Assembly (NCBI GenBank): GCA_965215035.1
Contig: OZ244040.1
Coordinates: forward strand, 930,001-994,000
From: Azophilus sp965215035
GTDB taxonomy: Bacteria; Pseudomonadota; Gammaproteobacteria; Pseudomonadales; Azotimanducaceae
Reading direction: 5' to 3'
DNA length: 64,000 nt
In this document: positions 16,260 through 24,270 of the stretch, piece by piece
Numbering within the stretch: the first letter of the stretch is position 1
How the letters are laid out: each line of letters starts with the position of its first letter
Program-made: the position numbers and the translations under genes
Notes under the pieces: generated by a model
Database searches by the model: none
What the model was told of the DNA's origin: nothing
What the model saw: the letters and a program-made list of their open reading frames with translations, nothing else

Positions 16260-17189
16260 ATGTCCGAACCGACCTTCGCCGACCGGGATGGCTTTATCTG
16301 GCAGAACGGATCCCTGATACCCTGGCGCGAGGCCAAGGTGCATGTGCTGACGCACACCCTGCACTACGGCCTGGGGGTGTTCGAGGGAGTGCGCTGCTAC
16401 GAAACACCCAAGGGCCCCCACATCTTCCGGCTGCGGGAGCATACGGAGCGGCTGTTCAACTCCGCGCATATCCTGGGCCTGCGGATTCCCTACACCAGGG
16501 AACAAGTCAACGACGCGCAGATTGAGACATTTCGCGCCAATGGGCTGCGGGAGGGCTACCTGCGGCCAATCGTGTACCTGGGCTCGGAAGCCATGGGGTT
16601 GCGCGCCAGGGGGCTGACGGTGAACCTGGCCGTGGCTGCCTGGCCGTGGCCCAACTACATGGACGAGGACGCCCGGGAAGCCGGTATCACCGTGCGCACC
16701 TCTTCCTATACGCGCCATCACGTCAACATCACCATGTGCAAGGCCAAGTCGAACGGCAACTACACCAACTCCATTCTAGCCCTGCAGGAGGCTTTGGATT
16801 CGGGGTGCGACGAGGCGCTTATGCTCGACAACGAGGGCTATGTCGCCGAAGGTTCGGGCGAGAACATCTTCATCGTGCGCGACGGCCTGATCCATACTCC
16901 GGAACTGACCAGTTGTCTCGACGGTATTACCCGCAATACCGTCTTTCACCTCGCCGACGAGTTCGGGTTTAAGATCGTCGAACGGCGCATCACCCGGGAT
17001 GAGGTGTATATCTGCAACGAAGCCTTCTTCACCGGTACGGCGGCGGAAGTGCTGCCCATTCGTACTCTCGATGGCCGCCGTATTGGCGATGGCAAGCGGG
17101 GCCCGGTCACCGAACGCCTGCAAGGCGCCTACTTCGACCAGGTGCGGGGCCGGCGCAACACCCACCCCGAATGGCACACCGCCGTGTAG
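16260..17189 (+). CDS. ilvE: Branched-chain amino-acid aminotransferase
   Basis: A 309-residue class IV PLP aminotransferase that makes valine, leucine and isoleucine from the keto acids. The N-terminus 'DRDGFIWQNGSLIPWREAKV' is family-typical. 'THTLHYGLGVFEGVRCY' is the substrate-binding block. The PLP lysine is Lys163 in 'KAKSNGNYTNSILA', and 'EGYVAEGSGENIFIVRDG' and 'TGTAAEVLPIRTLDGR' line the cofactor site. ATG 16260 matches the usual start; the frame is open 33 codons further upstream without similarity. The position between glnE and waaF is the same as in Pseudomonas. Confidence 0.95.
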   Translation: MSEPTFADRDGFIWQNGSLIPWREAKVHVLTHTLHYGLGVFEGVRCYETPKGPHIFRLREHTERLFNSAHILGLRIPYTREQVNDAQIETFRANGLREGYLRPIVYLGSEAMGLRARGLTVNLAVAAWPWPNYMDEDAREAGITVRTSSYTRHHVNITMCKAKSNGNYTNSILALQEALDSGCDEALMLDNEGYVAEGSGENIFIVRDGLIHTPELTSCLDGITRNTVFHLADEFGFKIVERRITRDEVYICNEAFFTGTAAEVLPIRTLDGRRIGDGKRGPVTERLQGAYFDQVRGRRNTHPEWHTAV

Positions 17190-17247
17190 GCGGGCACTGC
17201 GCCCGACCGCCCGGCGGCGCTTCCCAAAACAATGGAGTTCCGCTGAT

Positions 17248-18252
17248 ATGAAAGCGCTGATCGTCGCTCCGGCCTGGGTCGGCGACATGGTGATGGCGCA
17301 CACCCTGGTCAAGGTATTGCGTCGGGAGCACCACGCCGGCGAGATTCACATGGTGGCGCCGTCCGCTACGGCCCCGCTGGCAAGCCGCATGCCGGGGGTG
17401 GCGGTGGTGCACGAGCTTGCCGTTGGCCACGGGGAATTGGGGTTGCGGCGCCGGCGACGCCTAGCATCGAGGTTGCGCGGCGGCGGGTTCGAAGCCGCCT
17501 ATGTGCTACCCAACAGCTTCAAGTCCGCGTTGGTGCCCTGGTGGGCGGGCATCCCCAAACGGGTGGCATGGCATGGCGAGGCGCGCTATGGGCTCGTCAA
17601 CAACCGTCGGCGGCTGGACTCGCGCAAATACCCCAGGATGATCGATCGGTTCATGGGCCTGGCGCTGCCCGCAGGCACACCGCCGCCTAAGCCCCCTCCC
17701 TGGCCGGAACTCACCGTGGACGAGACCAACCGGGCATCGGTTGTAGCCCGTTTGGGTTTACGGCCCAACCCACCGGTCACCGTGCTCTGTCCGGGTGCCG
17801 AGTACGGCGCGGCGAAGCGCTGGCCGGCTGCCCACTTCGCCGCCGTCGCCATGGATAGGTTGCGGATAGGGCACGCAGTCTGGCTCGTTGGCGCCCCGGG
17901 GGATGTTCCGACCGCGAGGAAAGTAGCCGATGCGGCACCGGGGGTGACAAACCTGGCGGGACGAACAACGCTGCTCGATGCCGTGGACCTCCTGTCGCTG
18001 GCGGATGCCGTGATAACGAACGATTCCGGGCTGATGCACGTAGCCTGTGCGTTGGGTCGCAAGGTCGTCGCCGTCTTTGGCTCGACCTCGCCGGCATTCA
18101 CGCCCCCCTTGAGCCCCTATGCCACGGTAATCGAGGACGAGCTCGATTGCCGACCTTGTTTCCAGCGGGAATGTCCCCTGGAACACCTTAGCTGCCTGCG
18201 CGGCATCGGGCAGCAACGAGTGATCGCGGCGCTTGAGGCATCGCCCCCATAG
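17248..18252 (+). CDS. waaF: ADP-heptose:LPS heptosyltransferase II
   Basis: A 334-residue GT9-family glycosyltransferase that adds the second L-glycero-D-manno-heptose to the LPS inner core at the cytoplasmic face of the inner membrane. It starts 'MKALIVAPAWVGDMVMAHTL', the classical WaaF N-terminus. It carries the nucleotide-sugar segment 'VTVLCPGAEYGAAKRWPAAH' and the C-terminal 'AVITNDSGLMHVACALGRKV' with the conserved Asp-Ser-Gly. GGAG lies about 10 nt before the ATG at 17248. Two bases separate its stop from waaC, so the waaF-waaC-waaG-waaP genes form one operon. Confidence 0.95.
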   Translation: MKALIVAPAWVGDMVMAHTLVKVLRREHHAGEIHMVAPSATAPLASRMPGVAVVHELAVGHGELGLRRRRRLASRLRGGGFEAAYVLPNSFKSALVPWWAGIPKRVAWHGEARYGLVNNRRRLDSRKYPRMIDRFMGLALPAGTPPPKPPPWPELTVDETNRASVVARLGLRPNPPVTVLCPGAEYGAAKRWPAAHFAAVAMDRLRIGHAVWLVGAPGDVPTARKVADAAPGVTNLAGRTTLLDAVDLLSLADAVITNDSGLMHVACALGRKVVAVFGSTSPAFTPPLSPYATVIEDELDCRPCFQRECPLEHLSCLRGIGQQRVIAALEASPP

Positions 18253-18254
18253 CG

Positions 18255-19292
18255 ATGAAGGCGCTGCTGGTGAAAATGTCTTCGCTTGGGGACCTAGTGC
18301 ACACCCTGCCGGCCGTTACCGACGCCGCCCGGGTGGGCGTGCGCTTCCACTGGGTGGCGGAGGAGGCCTATGGGGCCGTCCCCGCCGCCCATCCCGCGGT
18401 CGACCGTGTGCTGCCCATTGCCTGGCGGAGATGGCGCCGTCGCCTGTGGCACTCGCGCCGGGAATTGCGGTCGTTCTTTCAGGATCTCGCCGGCGAGCAA
18501 TACGACCTGGTGATCGATTCCCAGGGGTTGATTAAGAGTGCCCTGGTGGTGAGCCGCGCCCAGGGTGCGGAGACGGTCGGTTTCTGCGCCAATTCGGCCC
18601 GGGAACCCCTAGCCGCGCGCTTCTATGACCGTTGCGTCGAGGTCGATGTGGGCGGGCACGCCGTGGAACGGCAGCGCCACCTGTTCGCGGGCGCCCTAGG
18701 CTACGCTTGCGATACCGGCACCGGGTTCGATTTCGGGCTGGAGCGGGAAACGGAGCGAAGGCCACAATGCCTATTCCTCCACGGTGCCACCTGGGCCACC
18801 AAGCTGTGGCCGGAAGCGATGTGGGTTGAACTGGCCGGGTTGGCGGAAGCGGCGGGACTACAGGTGCTATTGCCCTGGGGCAACAGCCGGGAACGCCGCC
18901 GGGCGGAACGCATAGCCGCCCAAACCGGGGCGGTGCTGTTGCCGGCGCTGGGCCTGGTGGAACTCATGGGCGAACTGCGGCGCGCCCGCCTAGCAGTCGG
19001 CGTGGATTCGGGCCTCGCCCATCTCGCCGGTGCCCTGGGTACGCCCACCGTGGTGGTGTACGGCGGCACCTCCAGTGCGCTGACCGGTTGCCGGAGTGCC
19101 GGTGCCCGCAATCTACAGGCCAAATTCCCCTGTGCGCCCTGCCTGTCCCGAACCTGCCGCTACCGGGGGCCCGCCGCCAAGTGGCGAGGAGCGGTGGTGA
19201 CCCCGCCCTGCTATGGTGCCCTGGGCCCGGATGCGGTCTGGAGGGTGGCGTTGGAATTGATGCACGCTCCCACAGCGGTCGTCGGGCGGTAA
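18255..19292 (+). CDS. waaC: LPS heptosyltransferase I
   Basis: A 345-residue GT9 enzyme that transfers the first heptose onto Kdo2-lipid A. The N-terminus 'MKALLVKMSSLGDLVHTLPA' is diagnostic for WaaC (the Asp of 'SLGD' is the expected catalytic base). 'LFLHGATWATKLWPEAMW' and 'LAVGVDSGLAHLAGALGTPT' form the ADP-heptose site. It follows waaF by 2 nt and precedes the glucosyltransferase by 12 nt. The cysteine-containing tail 'KFPCAPCLSRTCRYRG' is a variable region in the family. Confidence 0.95.
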   Translation: MKALLVKMSSLGDLVHTLPAVTDAARVGVRFHWVAEEAYGAVPAAHPAVDRVLPIAWRRWRRRLWHSRRELRSFFQDLAGEQYDLVIDSQGLIKSALVVSRAQGAETVGFCANSAREPLAARFYDRCVEVDVGGHAVERQRHLFAGALGYACDTGTGFDFGLERETERRPQCLFLHGATWATKLWPEAMWVELAGLAEAAGLQVLLPWGNSRERRRAERIAAQTGAVLLPALGLVELMGELRRARLAVGVDSGLAHLAGALGTPTVVVYGGTSSALTGCRSAGARNLQAKFPCAPCLSRTCRYRGPAAKWRGAVVTPPCYGALGPDAVWRVALELMHAPTAVVGR

Positions 19293-19304
19293 GGGGGTTG
19301 CTGA

Positions 19305-20459
19305 ATGCGGGTCGCCTTCTGCATATTCAAATACTTCCCCTACGGCGGCATACAGCGGGATTTGCTGAAGATGGGCCGCGAATGCCGCGCCCGGGGCATG
19401 GCGGTGCGCGTCTACACCATCCGCTGGCTGGCCGCGCCGCCGGACGACATGGAGCTTTGCGTCCTGCCGGTGCGCTCCTACAGCCGCCACCGCCTCTACG
19501 AGCGATTCGCAGACAGGGTGCGTGAGGATCTAGAGCGCCGGCCCGTCGACCTAGTGGTGGGCATGAACAAGATGCCCGGGCTCGATGCCTACTACGCCGG
19601 CGACTCCTGTTACCGGGAAAAGGCGCGCACCCAACGCAATTTCATCTACCGGCTGTTGCCGCGCTACCGATCGTTCGTGCGTTCCGAGCGGGCTGTTTTC
19701 GACCCGCATGGCCGCACGGAAATACTGACCATTTCCCAAGCGCAGAGGCCGATATTTCAGCGTCACTACCAAACACCGGGCGCACGATTTCATGCCCTGC
19801 CGCCGGGCATCGAGCGCGACCGGGCGGCACCCCCGAACCGGCCGGACGGCCGTTGCCGCATGCGGGCTCGGCTCGGCCTGAAGGAAGCGGACCGGCTGCT
19901 GTTGTTCGTCGGGTCGGGCTTCATCAAGAAGGGGCTGGGACGCGTGCTGCTGGGCTTGCGGGCGTTGCCGCCCGGCCTGCTTGATCGAACCTGTCTGTAT
20001 GTTCTGGGGGAAGACAGGGCGGCGCGCTTCGTGCGCATGGCGCGTTGGCTGGGCGTGGCCCCGCGGGTGCGATTCCTTGGCGGCAGGAACGATGTGCCCG
20101 AATTCCTGCTGGCCGGCGATGGCCTAGTGCTGCCCGCTCGCGACGAGAATGCGGGTATGGTCATACTCGAGGCGATGATTGCCGGGCTGCCGGCCCTGGT
20201 GACGAGGAATTGCGGTTATGCAAGCTACCTAGAGGATGCCCAGGCGGGGCTGCTAAGCCCGGTGCCGTTCCGCCAACGGGTGTTCAACGCCCAGCTCGTT
20301 GAGCTGTTGACGTCGGAGGAATGGGCGCGGTGGTCCCGGAACGGCATGGCCATCGCCCGGGACGAGAACATCTATGGCATGGCGTCTGCGGCGGTGGATT
20401 CGTTCGAGCGTTTCGCGAGGGCGCGCCGGACGCTCCCGCACCGGGTGGCCAGCACCTGA
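19305..20459 (+). CDS. waaG: LPS core glucosyltransferase, WaaG type
   Basis: A 384-residue GT4 (GT-B fold) glycosyltransferase matching WaaG, which adds the first hexose of the outer core to heptose II. The N-terminus 'MRVAFCIFKYFPYGGIQRDL' contains the Gly-Gly donor-site loop typical of WaaG. The C-terminal half has 'LLLFVGSGFIKKGLGRVL' and the E-x7-E motif in 'ENAGMVILEAMIAGLPALVT'. It is peripheral on the cytoplasmic side. The stop overlaps the start of waaP by one base (TGATG), so translation is coupled. Sugar specificity is assigned by family and synteny only. Confidence 0.92.
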   Translation: MRVAFCIFKYFPYGGIQRDLLKMGRECRARGMAVRVYTIRWLAAPPDDMELCVLPVRSYSRHRLYERFADRVREDLERRPVDLVVGMNKMPGLDAYYAGDSCYREKARTQRNFIYRLLPRYRSFVRSERAVFDPHGRTEILTISQAQRPIFQRHYQTPGARFHALPPGIERDRAAPPNRPDGRCRMRARLGLKEADRLLLFVGSGFIKKGLGRVLLGLRALPPGLLDRTCLYVLGEDRAARFVRMARWLGVAPRVRFLGGRNDVPEFLLAGDGLVLPARDENAGMVILEAMIAGLPALVTRNCGYASYLEDAQAGLLSPVPFRQRVFNAQLVELLTSEEWARWSRNGMAIARDENIYGMASAAVDSFERFARARRTLPHRVAST

Positions 20460-21289
20460 TGGATACCCAGGCAGGGCTTTATCTGCGTCCGGGAATAGAC
20501 GCGCCACCGGTGGCGGAGCAACTGCTTCGCTGGGCCGAGACCGTTCCGGGCGATGTTTACCGCCAGGTACCCGGACGGCGAACGATGCGGGTCGTGCTTG
20601 GCGGCAAACCGTATTTTCTGAAGCTCCATTCGGGCGTCGGCTGGCTGGAGATACTGAAGAACTGCCTGGTCGGAAAGCGGCCGGTGCTCGGCGCCGAGAA
20701 CGAGTACCGCGCCTGCCGGCACCTGGAGCTGCGGGGAGTCACCGCGCCCCGGGTGGCCGCTTTCGCGACGGCAGGGGCCAACCCCGCGGCCCGCCGCTCA
20801 TTGATTCTGTGCGATGAACTCACCGGGTTCACGAGTCTTGAGGCTGTTGCCGATCAATGGGCGCACTCGCCACCGGACCAGGTGGCGTGCCGCCGCCTGG
20901 TGCTGGGCGTGGCCGGCTTCGTGCGGCGCCTGCACGCGGCCGGCGTGGTGCATCGGGACCTGTATCTCTGCCACCTGTTGCTGCACACGAAGGCCTGGGC
21001 CCGGGGCGCTGTCGAACTCGCGGTTCTCGACCTGCACCGGGCGCGCATCCTTGCTCCCATATCGAACTATTGGCGCCGGCGCGACCTAGCGGCGTTGCTG
21101 TTCTCCGCCCTCGATACGCCGCTCCGCCAGCGCGCCTGGCTACGCTTCGTGCGCGTCTATTGCGACCGTCCGCTACGCGAAGAGTTCGGCGGCAACGGTG
21201 CCTTCTGGCACTCGGTCTATCGGCGCGCGGTTAGGCTGTACGCCAAGGGACGTAGGAAAGGAATCGTCGACGGGCGCTTCCAACCCTGA
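20459..21289 (+). CDS. waaP: LPS core heptose kinase
   Basis: A 276-residue kinase that phosphorylates heptose I of the inner core; such phosphates crosslink LPS through divalent cations and are essential in Pseudomonas aeruginosa. A protein-kinase-like fold is visible: the ATP-binding Lys55 in 'PYFLKLHSGVGWLEI', the catalytic loop 'VVHRDLYLCHLLL' with Asp167, and the metal-binding Asp in 'AVLDLHRAR'. The ATG at 20459 overlaps the waaG stop and the stop overlaps the next gene, in both cases by one base. Length matches WaaP (about 265-270). Confidence 0.93.
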   Translation: MDTQAGLYLRPGIDAPPVAEQLLRWAETVPGDVYRQVPGRRTMRVVLGGKPYFLKLHSGVGWLEILKNCLVGKRPVLGAENEYRACRHLELRGVTAPRVAAFATAGANPAARRSLILCDELTGFTSLEAVADQWAHSPPDQVACRRLVLGVAGFVRRLHAAGVVHRDLYLCHLLLHTKAWARGAVELAVLDLHRARILAPISNYWRRRDLAALLFSALDTPLRQRAWLRFVRVYCDRPLREEFGGNGAFWHSVYRRAVRLYAKGRRKGIVDGRFQP

Positions 21290-22677
21290 TGCGGGCCGCT
21301 CCAGACCAGTTGATCGACCTAGGGCGCGACATCGCCCCGCCCGTGGATGTCGAGCTGGCGGATGGCCCTTGCCGGATCACCGAAATCTATCGGTTGCTGC
21401 CGGGTCGCCGGCTCTGCGGGCGCGGCAGCCACCAGGGACGGTGCGTATTCGTGAAGCTGTTCTTCGGCAGGGGCGCCCGCCGGCGCTGCGCCCGGGACCG
21501 CCGCGGCACCGCTATTCTGCGCGCCAACGGCGTCAATACCCCGGAACTCCTCGGCGAGACCACCACCGCGCAACCGGGCGGATTCGCGTTGCTGTTCGAG
21601 TTGCTGGAGCGGGCGCGGCCCATCTCGAGCGTCCCGTCCACGCAGGCCGCGGATCATGCGGCGCACGCGGTCGAAGCCCTGGCCAGCCTGCACGGACTTG
21701 GGGTAACACATGAAGACGCGCACCTCGACAACTTCCTAATCGGCAGAGGACGGCTGTACATCGTCGACGGGGCTGGCGTTCGCAAGATCTCATCGCCACT
21801 GGGCGAACCCGCGAGCCTGCGGGCGCTCGCCGCATTCCTGGCCCAGTATCCACCCGCGGAGGATCACCGGACCCCAGCGCTGCTCGCACGCTATGCGGCG
21901 GAGCGCGGTTGGCCCCAGGATTCCCGTCGGCACCAGCGGTTGCGTTCCGCCTTGGCCACCGCGCGCCGCCGCCGCATGCGCCGTTACCTGGCAAAGACGG
22001 AGCGGGCGTGCACGACGTTCCACTACCAACGGAATTGGCGGCGGGTTTGCCTAGCCAAGCGCTGCCGGTGGAACGTCGCGCTAGCTGGCTTCGCCAGCGA
22101 CCCCGAAGCCAGCCTAGCCACCGCGGAAGTCGTGAAGAGCGGCCGCTCCGCAACCGTCTTCCGCCTGCGGCTGGGCGGCCAGAGCGTCGTGGTCAAGCGT
22201 TACAACATCCGCTCGGCGCTGCACCGGCTGCGCCGCTGGTTCAAGCCCCGGGCGCGCATTGCCTGGCGCAACGGCCACCGGCTAGCCTTGCTCGGCATAC
22301 CCGCGGCGGACCCCATCGCTCTAATCGAGCGGCGCTGGGGGCCGTTGCGTGCCGAGTCCTGGCTGGTGATGCCCGATTACGGAACCCAGGATATTCAAGC
22401 CGAGGTGGCAAGCAGGGGTTGGGAAGCGCCTCTACTGAACCGGGTGGTGCGAATTTTTCGCGACCTGCAGGCCGCCGGTCTCCAGCACGGCGATACCAAG
22501 GCCAGCAACTTCCTAGTGCGGGGCGAGGAGGTGCGGCTGGTGGACTTGGACGGTATGCGGGAGTACCCCGGTTCCGCCTCGGATATTGCCCGTTTTGTCG
22601 ACAACTTCGATGCGAATACCCGGCTGCAAATCCATGCGCAGTTCGCGGCCGCCGGGTTGATCACTGGAACGGGATAG
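21289..22677 (+). CDS. Tandem two-domain LPS core kinase (WapP/WapQ-like)
   Basis: A 462-residue protein with two kinase-like domains in one chain. Domain 1 (about 20-235) has Lys56 in 'CVFVKLFFGRG', catalytic 'THEDAHLDNFLIGRG' with Asp143, and 'YIVDGAGVR' with Asp160. Domain 2 (about 265-462) has 'SVVVKRYNIRSALHRLRRWF', catalytic 'QHGDTKASNFLVRG' with Asp402, and 'LVDLDGMREY' with Asp421. Both active-site sets look complete. Kinases of this kind sit next to waaP in Pseudomonas and phosphorylate core heptoses; which positions this one modifies is unknown. It overlaps waaP by one base, and its stop is directly followed by the ATG of the next small frame. Confidence 0.85.
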   Translation: MRAAPDQLIDLGRDIAPPVDVELADGPCRITEIYRLLPGRRLCGRGSHQGRCVFVKLFFGRGARRRCARDRRGTAILRANGVNTPELLGETTTAQPGGFALLFELLERARPISSVPSTQAADHAAHAVEALASLHGLGVTHEDAHLDNFLIGRGRLYIVDGAGVRKISSPLGEPASLRALAAFLAQYPPAEDHRTPALLARYAAERGWPQDSRRHQRLRSALATARRRRMRRYLAKTERACTTFHYQRNWRRVCLAKRCRWNVALAGFASDPEASLATAEVVKSGRSATVFRLRLGGQSVVVKRYNIRSALHRLRRWFKPRARIAWRNGHRLALLGIPAADPIALIERRWGPLRAESWLVMPDYGTQDIQAEVASRGWEAPLLNRVVRIFRDLQAAGLQHGDTKASNFLVRGEEVRLVDLDGMREYPGSASDIARFVDNFDANTRLQIHAQFAAAGLITGTG

Positions 22678-22845
22678 ATGGTCATTCTGGGCCTCTCGGG
22701 CACCTTGGGTCACTACGCCGCCGCGTGGCGGCGGCTCTTCGAAGAGCGGTGCGTAGACAGCTCCTTCAACGCCATGTCATTGATCGCGAGAGGGCCAGTT
22801 GTCTTCTCGCCCGGGGGTCAGTTGCCGATGGTGCTTGCCACATGA
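22678..22845 (+). pseudogene. Relic of a core carbamoyltransferase (WapO-like), 55-codon frame still coupled to its neighbours
   Basis: A 55-residue frame begins 'MVILGLSGTLGHYAAA', which matches the start of NodU/CmcH-type carbamoyltransferases (the family reads ILG[LI]S....HD.AAA). It continues through 'LFEERC' to 'SSFN' and 'PVVFSP', which recall the family's EER and C-terminal SFN..PIV.SP signatures. The roughly 500 residues that should lie between are gone. In Pseudomonas aeruginosa the gene between the core kinases and the next glycosyltransferase is the carbamoyltransferase WapO, the same slot. The ATG immediately follows the kinase stop, and its TGA overlaps the next ATG (ATGA), so the frame may persist to couple translation. 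The assignment rests on short matches. Confidence 0.45.
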
Positions 22846-23906
22846 GGCACGACAGCCCGCCAATCGATGGTTTCGTCCAGATCTGCCCGAACGACGGGCC
22901 ACCGTTTCTCGATCTCTGCCGCGTTTACGCCAAGGCTGCGGAAGGCCTCGGTCTTGGTTGCACCACGGTTTTTCTGAGTTCTTCCCGGTTGCACAGGGCA
23001 CCGGCCAACGGTTGTTATCTCGACGCCCCGGAGCTCCGGAGGACGCACCGGGTGGCGGCCCGGTTGCGGGAACGGTTGCCCGAGGTCGGCAACAGCCTAG
23101 TGCTATGCCATCGCTACCGGTCGTACTGGGTGTTCGCCCGCTCGGGACTAAGGGCCCGCCGGGTCATCGCCCTGGCCCACGAGCACGGGTTCTTCAAGCG
23201 CTGGGGCCGCCACCTCGCCCGCCGGCTTTTCGCCCGCGAGGTTTCGTTCGCCGGCGTCTCCCCGACGCTGGTGGCGGAACTTGAGAGCACCGTGGGCACC
23301 GCCCTGCATTTGCCCAACGCCCTCGACCTAGAGGCGCTGGCCTGGTCGGATCGGGCGGCGGCCCGCCGGGCGTTGGGGCTGCCCGATGATGGCGTCTGTA
23401 TCGGCGTGATCGGGCGCCTGCATTACAAGAAGAACCCGGCCCTTGCCCTGGAGGCATTCCGCGTCTATGCCGCACGGCACGGCCCCGCTCACCTGGGTTT
23501 TATCGGCGATGGCGCACTGCGGCAACGGCTGGTGGCGCAGGCCGTTGGCATGCCGGTCACCTTCACGGGATTTGTGCGTGATGCGAAACTGCTGATGCGG
23601 GCATTCGATGCGGTGCTGCTCACCGCCACCGCCCAGGCATTCCCGATCATGGTGGCCCTTGAAGCAATGGCGGCCGGCGTGCCCGTAGCGGCGCCACGCC
23701 TGCCGGACGCGGTTAGCGTTCTGGGGAACCTAGGGTGCTATTTCGACCGTCCCGATGCGGAATCCATCGCCGCAGCCCTGCGGGAGGCGGTTATCGCGGG
23801 GCCCCTACCGGACGGATTGGAACGAGCCGCCAGCAGGTTTTCGGTCGCCGCCGTGGCGGCGCGACTCAACACGCATTTTCTAGGAAAAAATCATATGACA
23901 ACCTAA
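22842..23906 (+). CDS. Glycosyltransferase family 4 protein, LPS core (WapH position)
   Basis: A 354-residue GT-B glycosyltransferase. The C-terminal donor domain is clear: 'VCIGVIGRLHYKKNPALALE', 'LGFIGDGALRQRLVAQA', 'VTFTGFVRDAKLLMRAFDAV', and the acidic region 'AFPIMVALEAMAAGVPVAAP'. The start is ATG 22842, overlapping the stop of the preceding relic as ATGA. The frame is open for another 311 codons upstream, but that is the shadow of the kinase gene. It occupies the position of wapH in Pseudomonas; acceptor and sugar are unknown. It is the last gene of the core operon. A short weak inverted repeat follows at about 23907-23925, without a T-tract. Confidence 0.85.
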   Translation: MRHDSPPIDGFVQICPNDGPPFLDLCRVYAKAAEGLGLGCTTVFLSSSRLHRAPANGCYLDAPELRRTHRVAARLRERLPEVGNSLVLCHRYRSYWVFARSGLRARRVIALAHEHGFFKRWGRHLARRLFAREVSFAGVSPTLVAELESTVGTALHLPNALDLEALAWSDRAAARRALGLPDDGVCIGVIGRLHYKKNPALALEAFRVYAARHGPAHLGFIGDGALRQRLVAQAVGMPVTFTGFVRDAKLLMRAFDAVLLTATAQAFPIMVALEAMAAGVPVAAPRLPDAVSVLGNLGCYFDRPDAESIAAALREAVIAGPLPDGLERAASRFSVAAVAARLNTHFLGKNHMTT

Positions 23907-23967
23907 CACCTTCCCTAGTAGGTGCCAGGGGTGCCGGTCGGCCGCTCGAACGCGTCGAAGAACCCGA

Positions 23968-24246
23968 TTACAGACGGTTGAAGAGTTCCCGCGGATACGT
24001 CTGGCGCTCCAGCGCCGCCAGCGTGCGCGCCAGTTCCTCCGGCTGTGCGTAGTAGGGCACGACCACGCTCACCGGCAACTCCGGCACGAACACGCCGGGT
24101 GCGGCCACCTCCACCCGCCGCCAGTCGTTGTACCGGACGAGTTGCGGCGCCGGCGGGCCAGGCCGCGCGCCAACCTTAGGCCACACCGCTCTGCCCCCCG
24201 ACGCGGGGCTGCGCTGCGGAAACGTCCCGGTACCCGGCTGCCGCAT
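23968..24246 (-). pseudogene. Truncated glycosyltransferase family 2 gene (N-terminal fragment)
   Basis: A 92-residue frame ends in 'PVSVVVPYYAQPEELARTLA' and 'ALERQTYPRELF', the first beta-strand and helix of a GT2 (GT-A) glycosyltransferase, and then stops after 'NRL'. The nucleotide-binding DDGS and DXD motifs that follow in intact enzymes are missing, so about 70% or more of the gene is lost. It lies 24 bp downstream of the Wzt ATPase gene on the same strand, so it was probably the third gene of that operon. The break is about 60 bp from the end of the convergent core operon, which suggests a deletion between the two clusters. Confidence 0.7.
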
Positions 24247-24270
24247 GACCGCGCCATTCGGCCTTGGCGA

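Noticed and set aside
21909..22841. N-terminal extension of the GT4 protein (311 extra residues)
   Set aside because: It is the third-frame shadow of the tandem kinase gene; the sequence is Arg/Pro/Ala-rich and unlike glycosyltransferases, and ATG 22842 has an ATGA junction.
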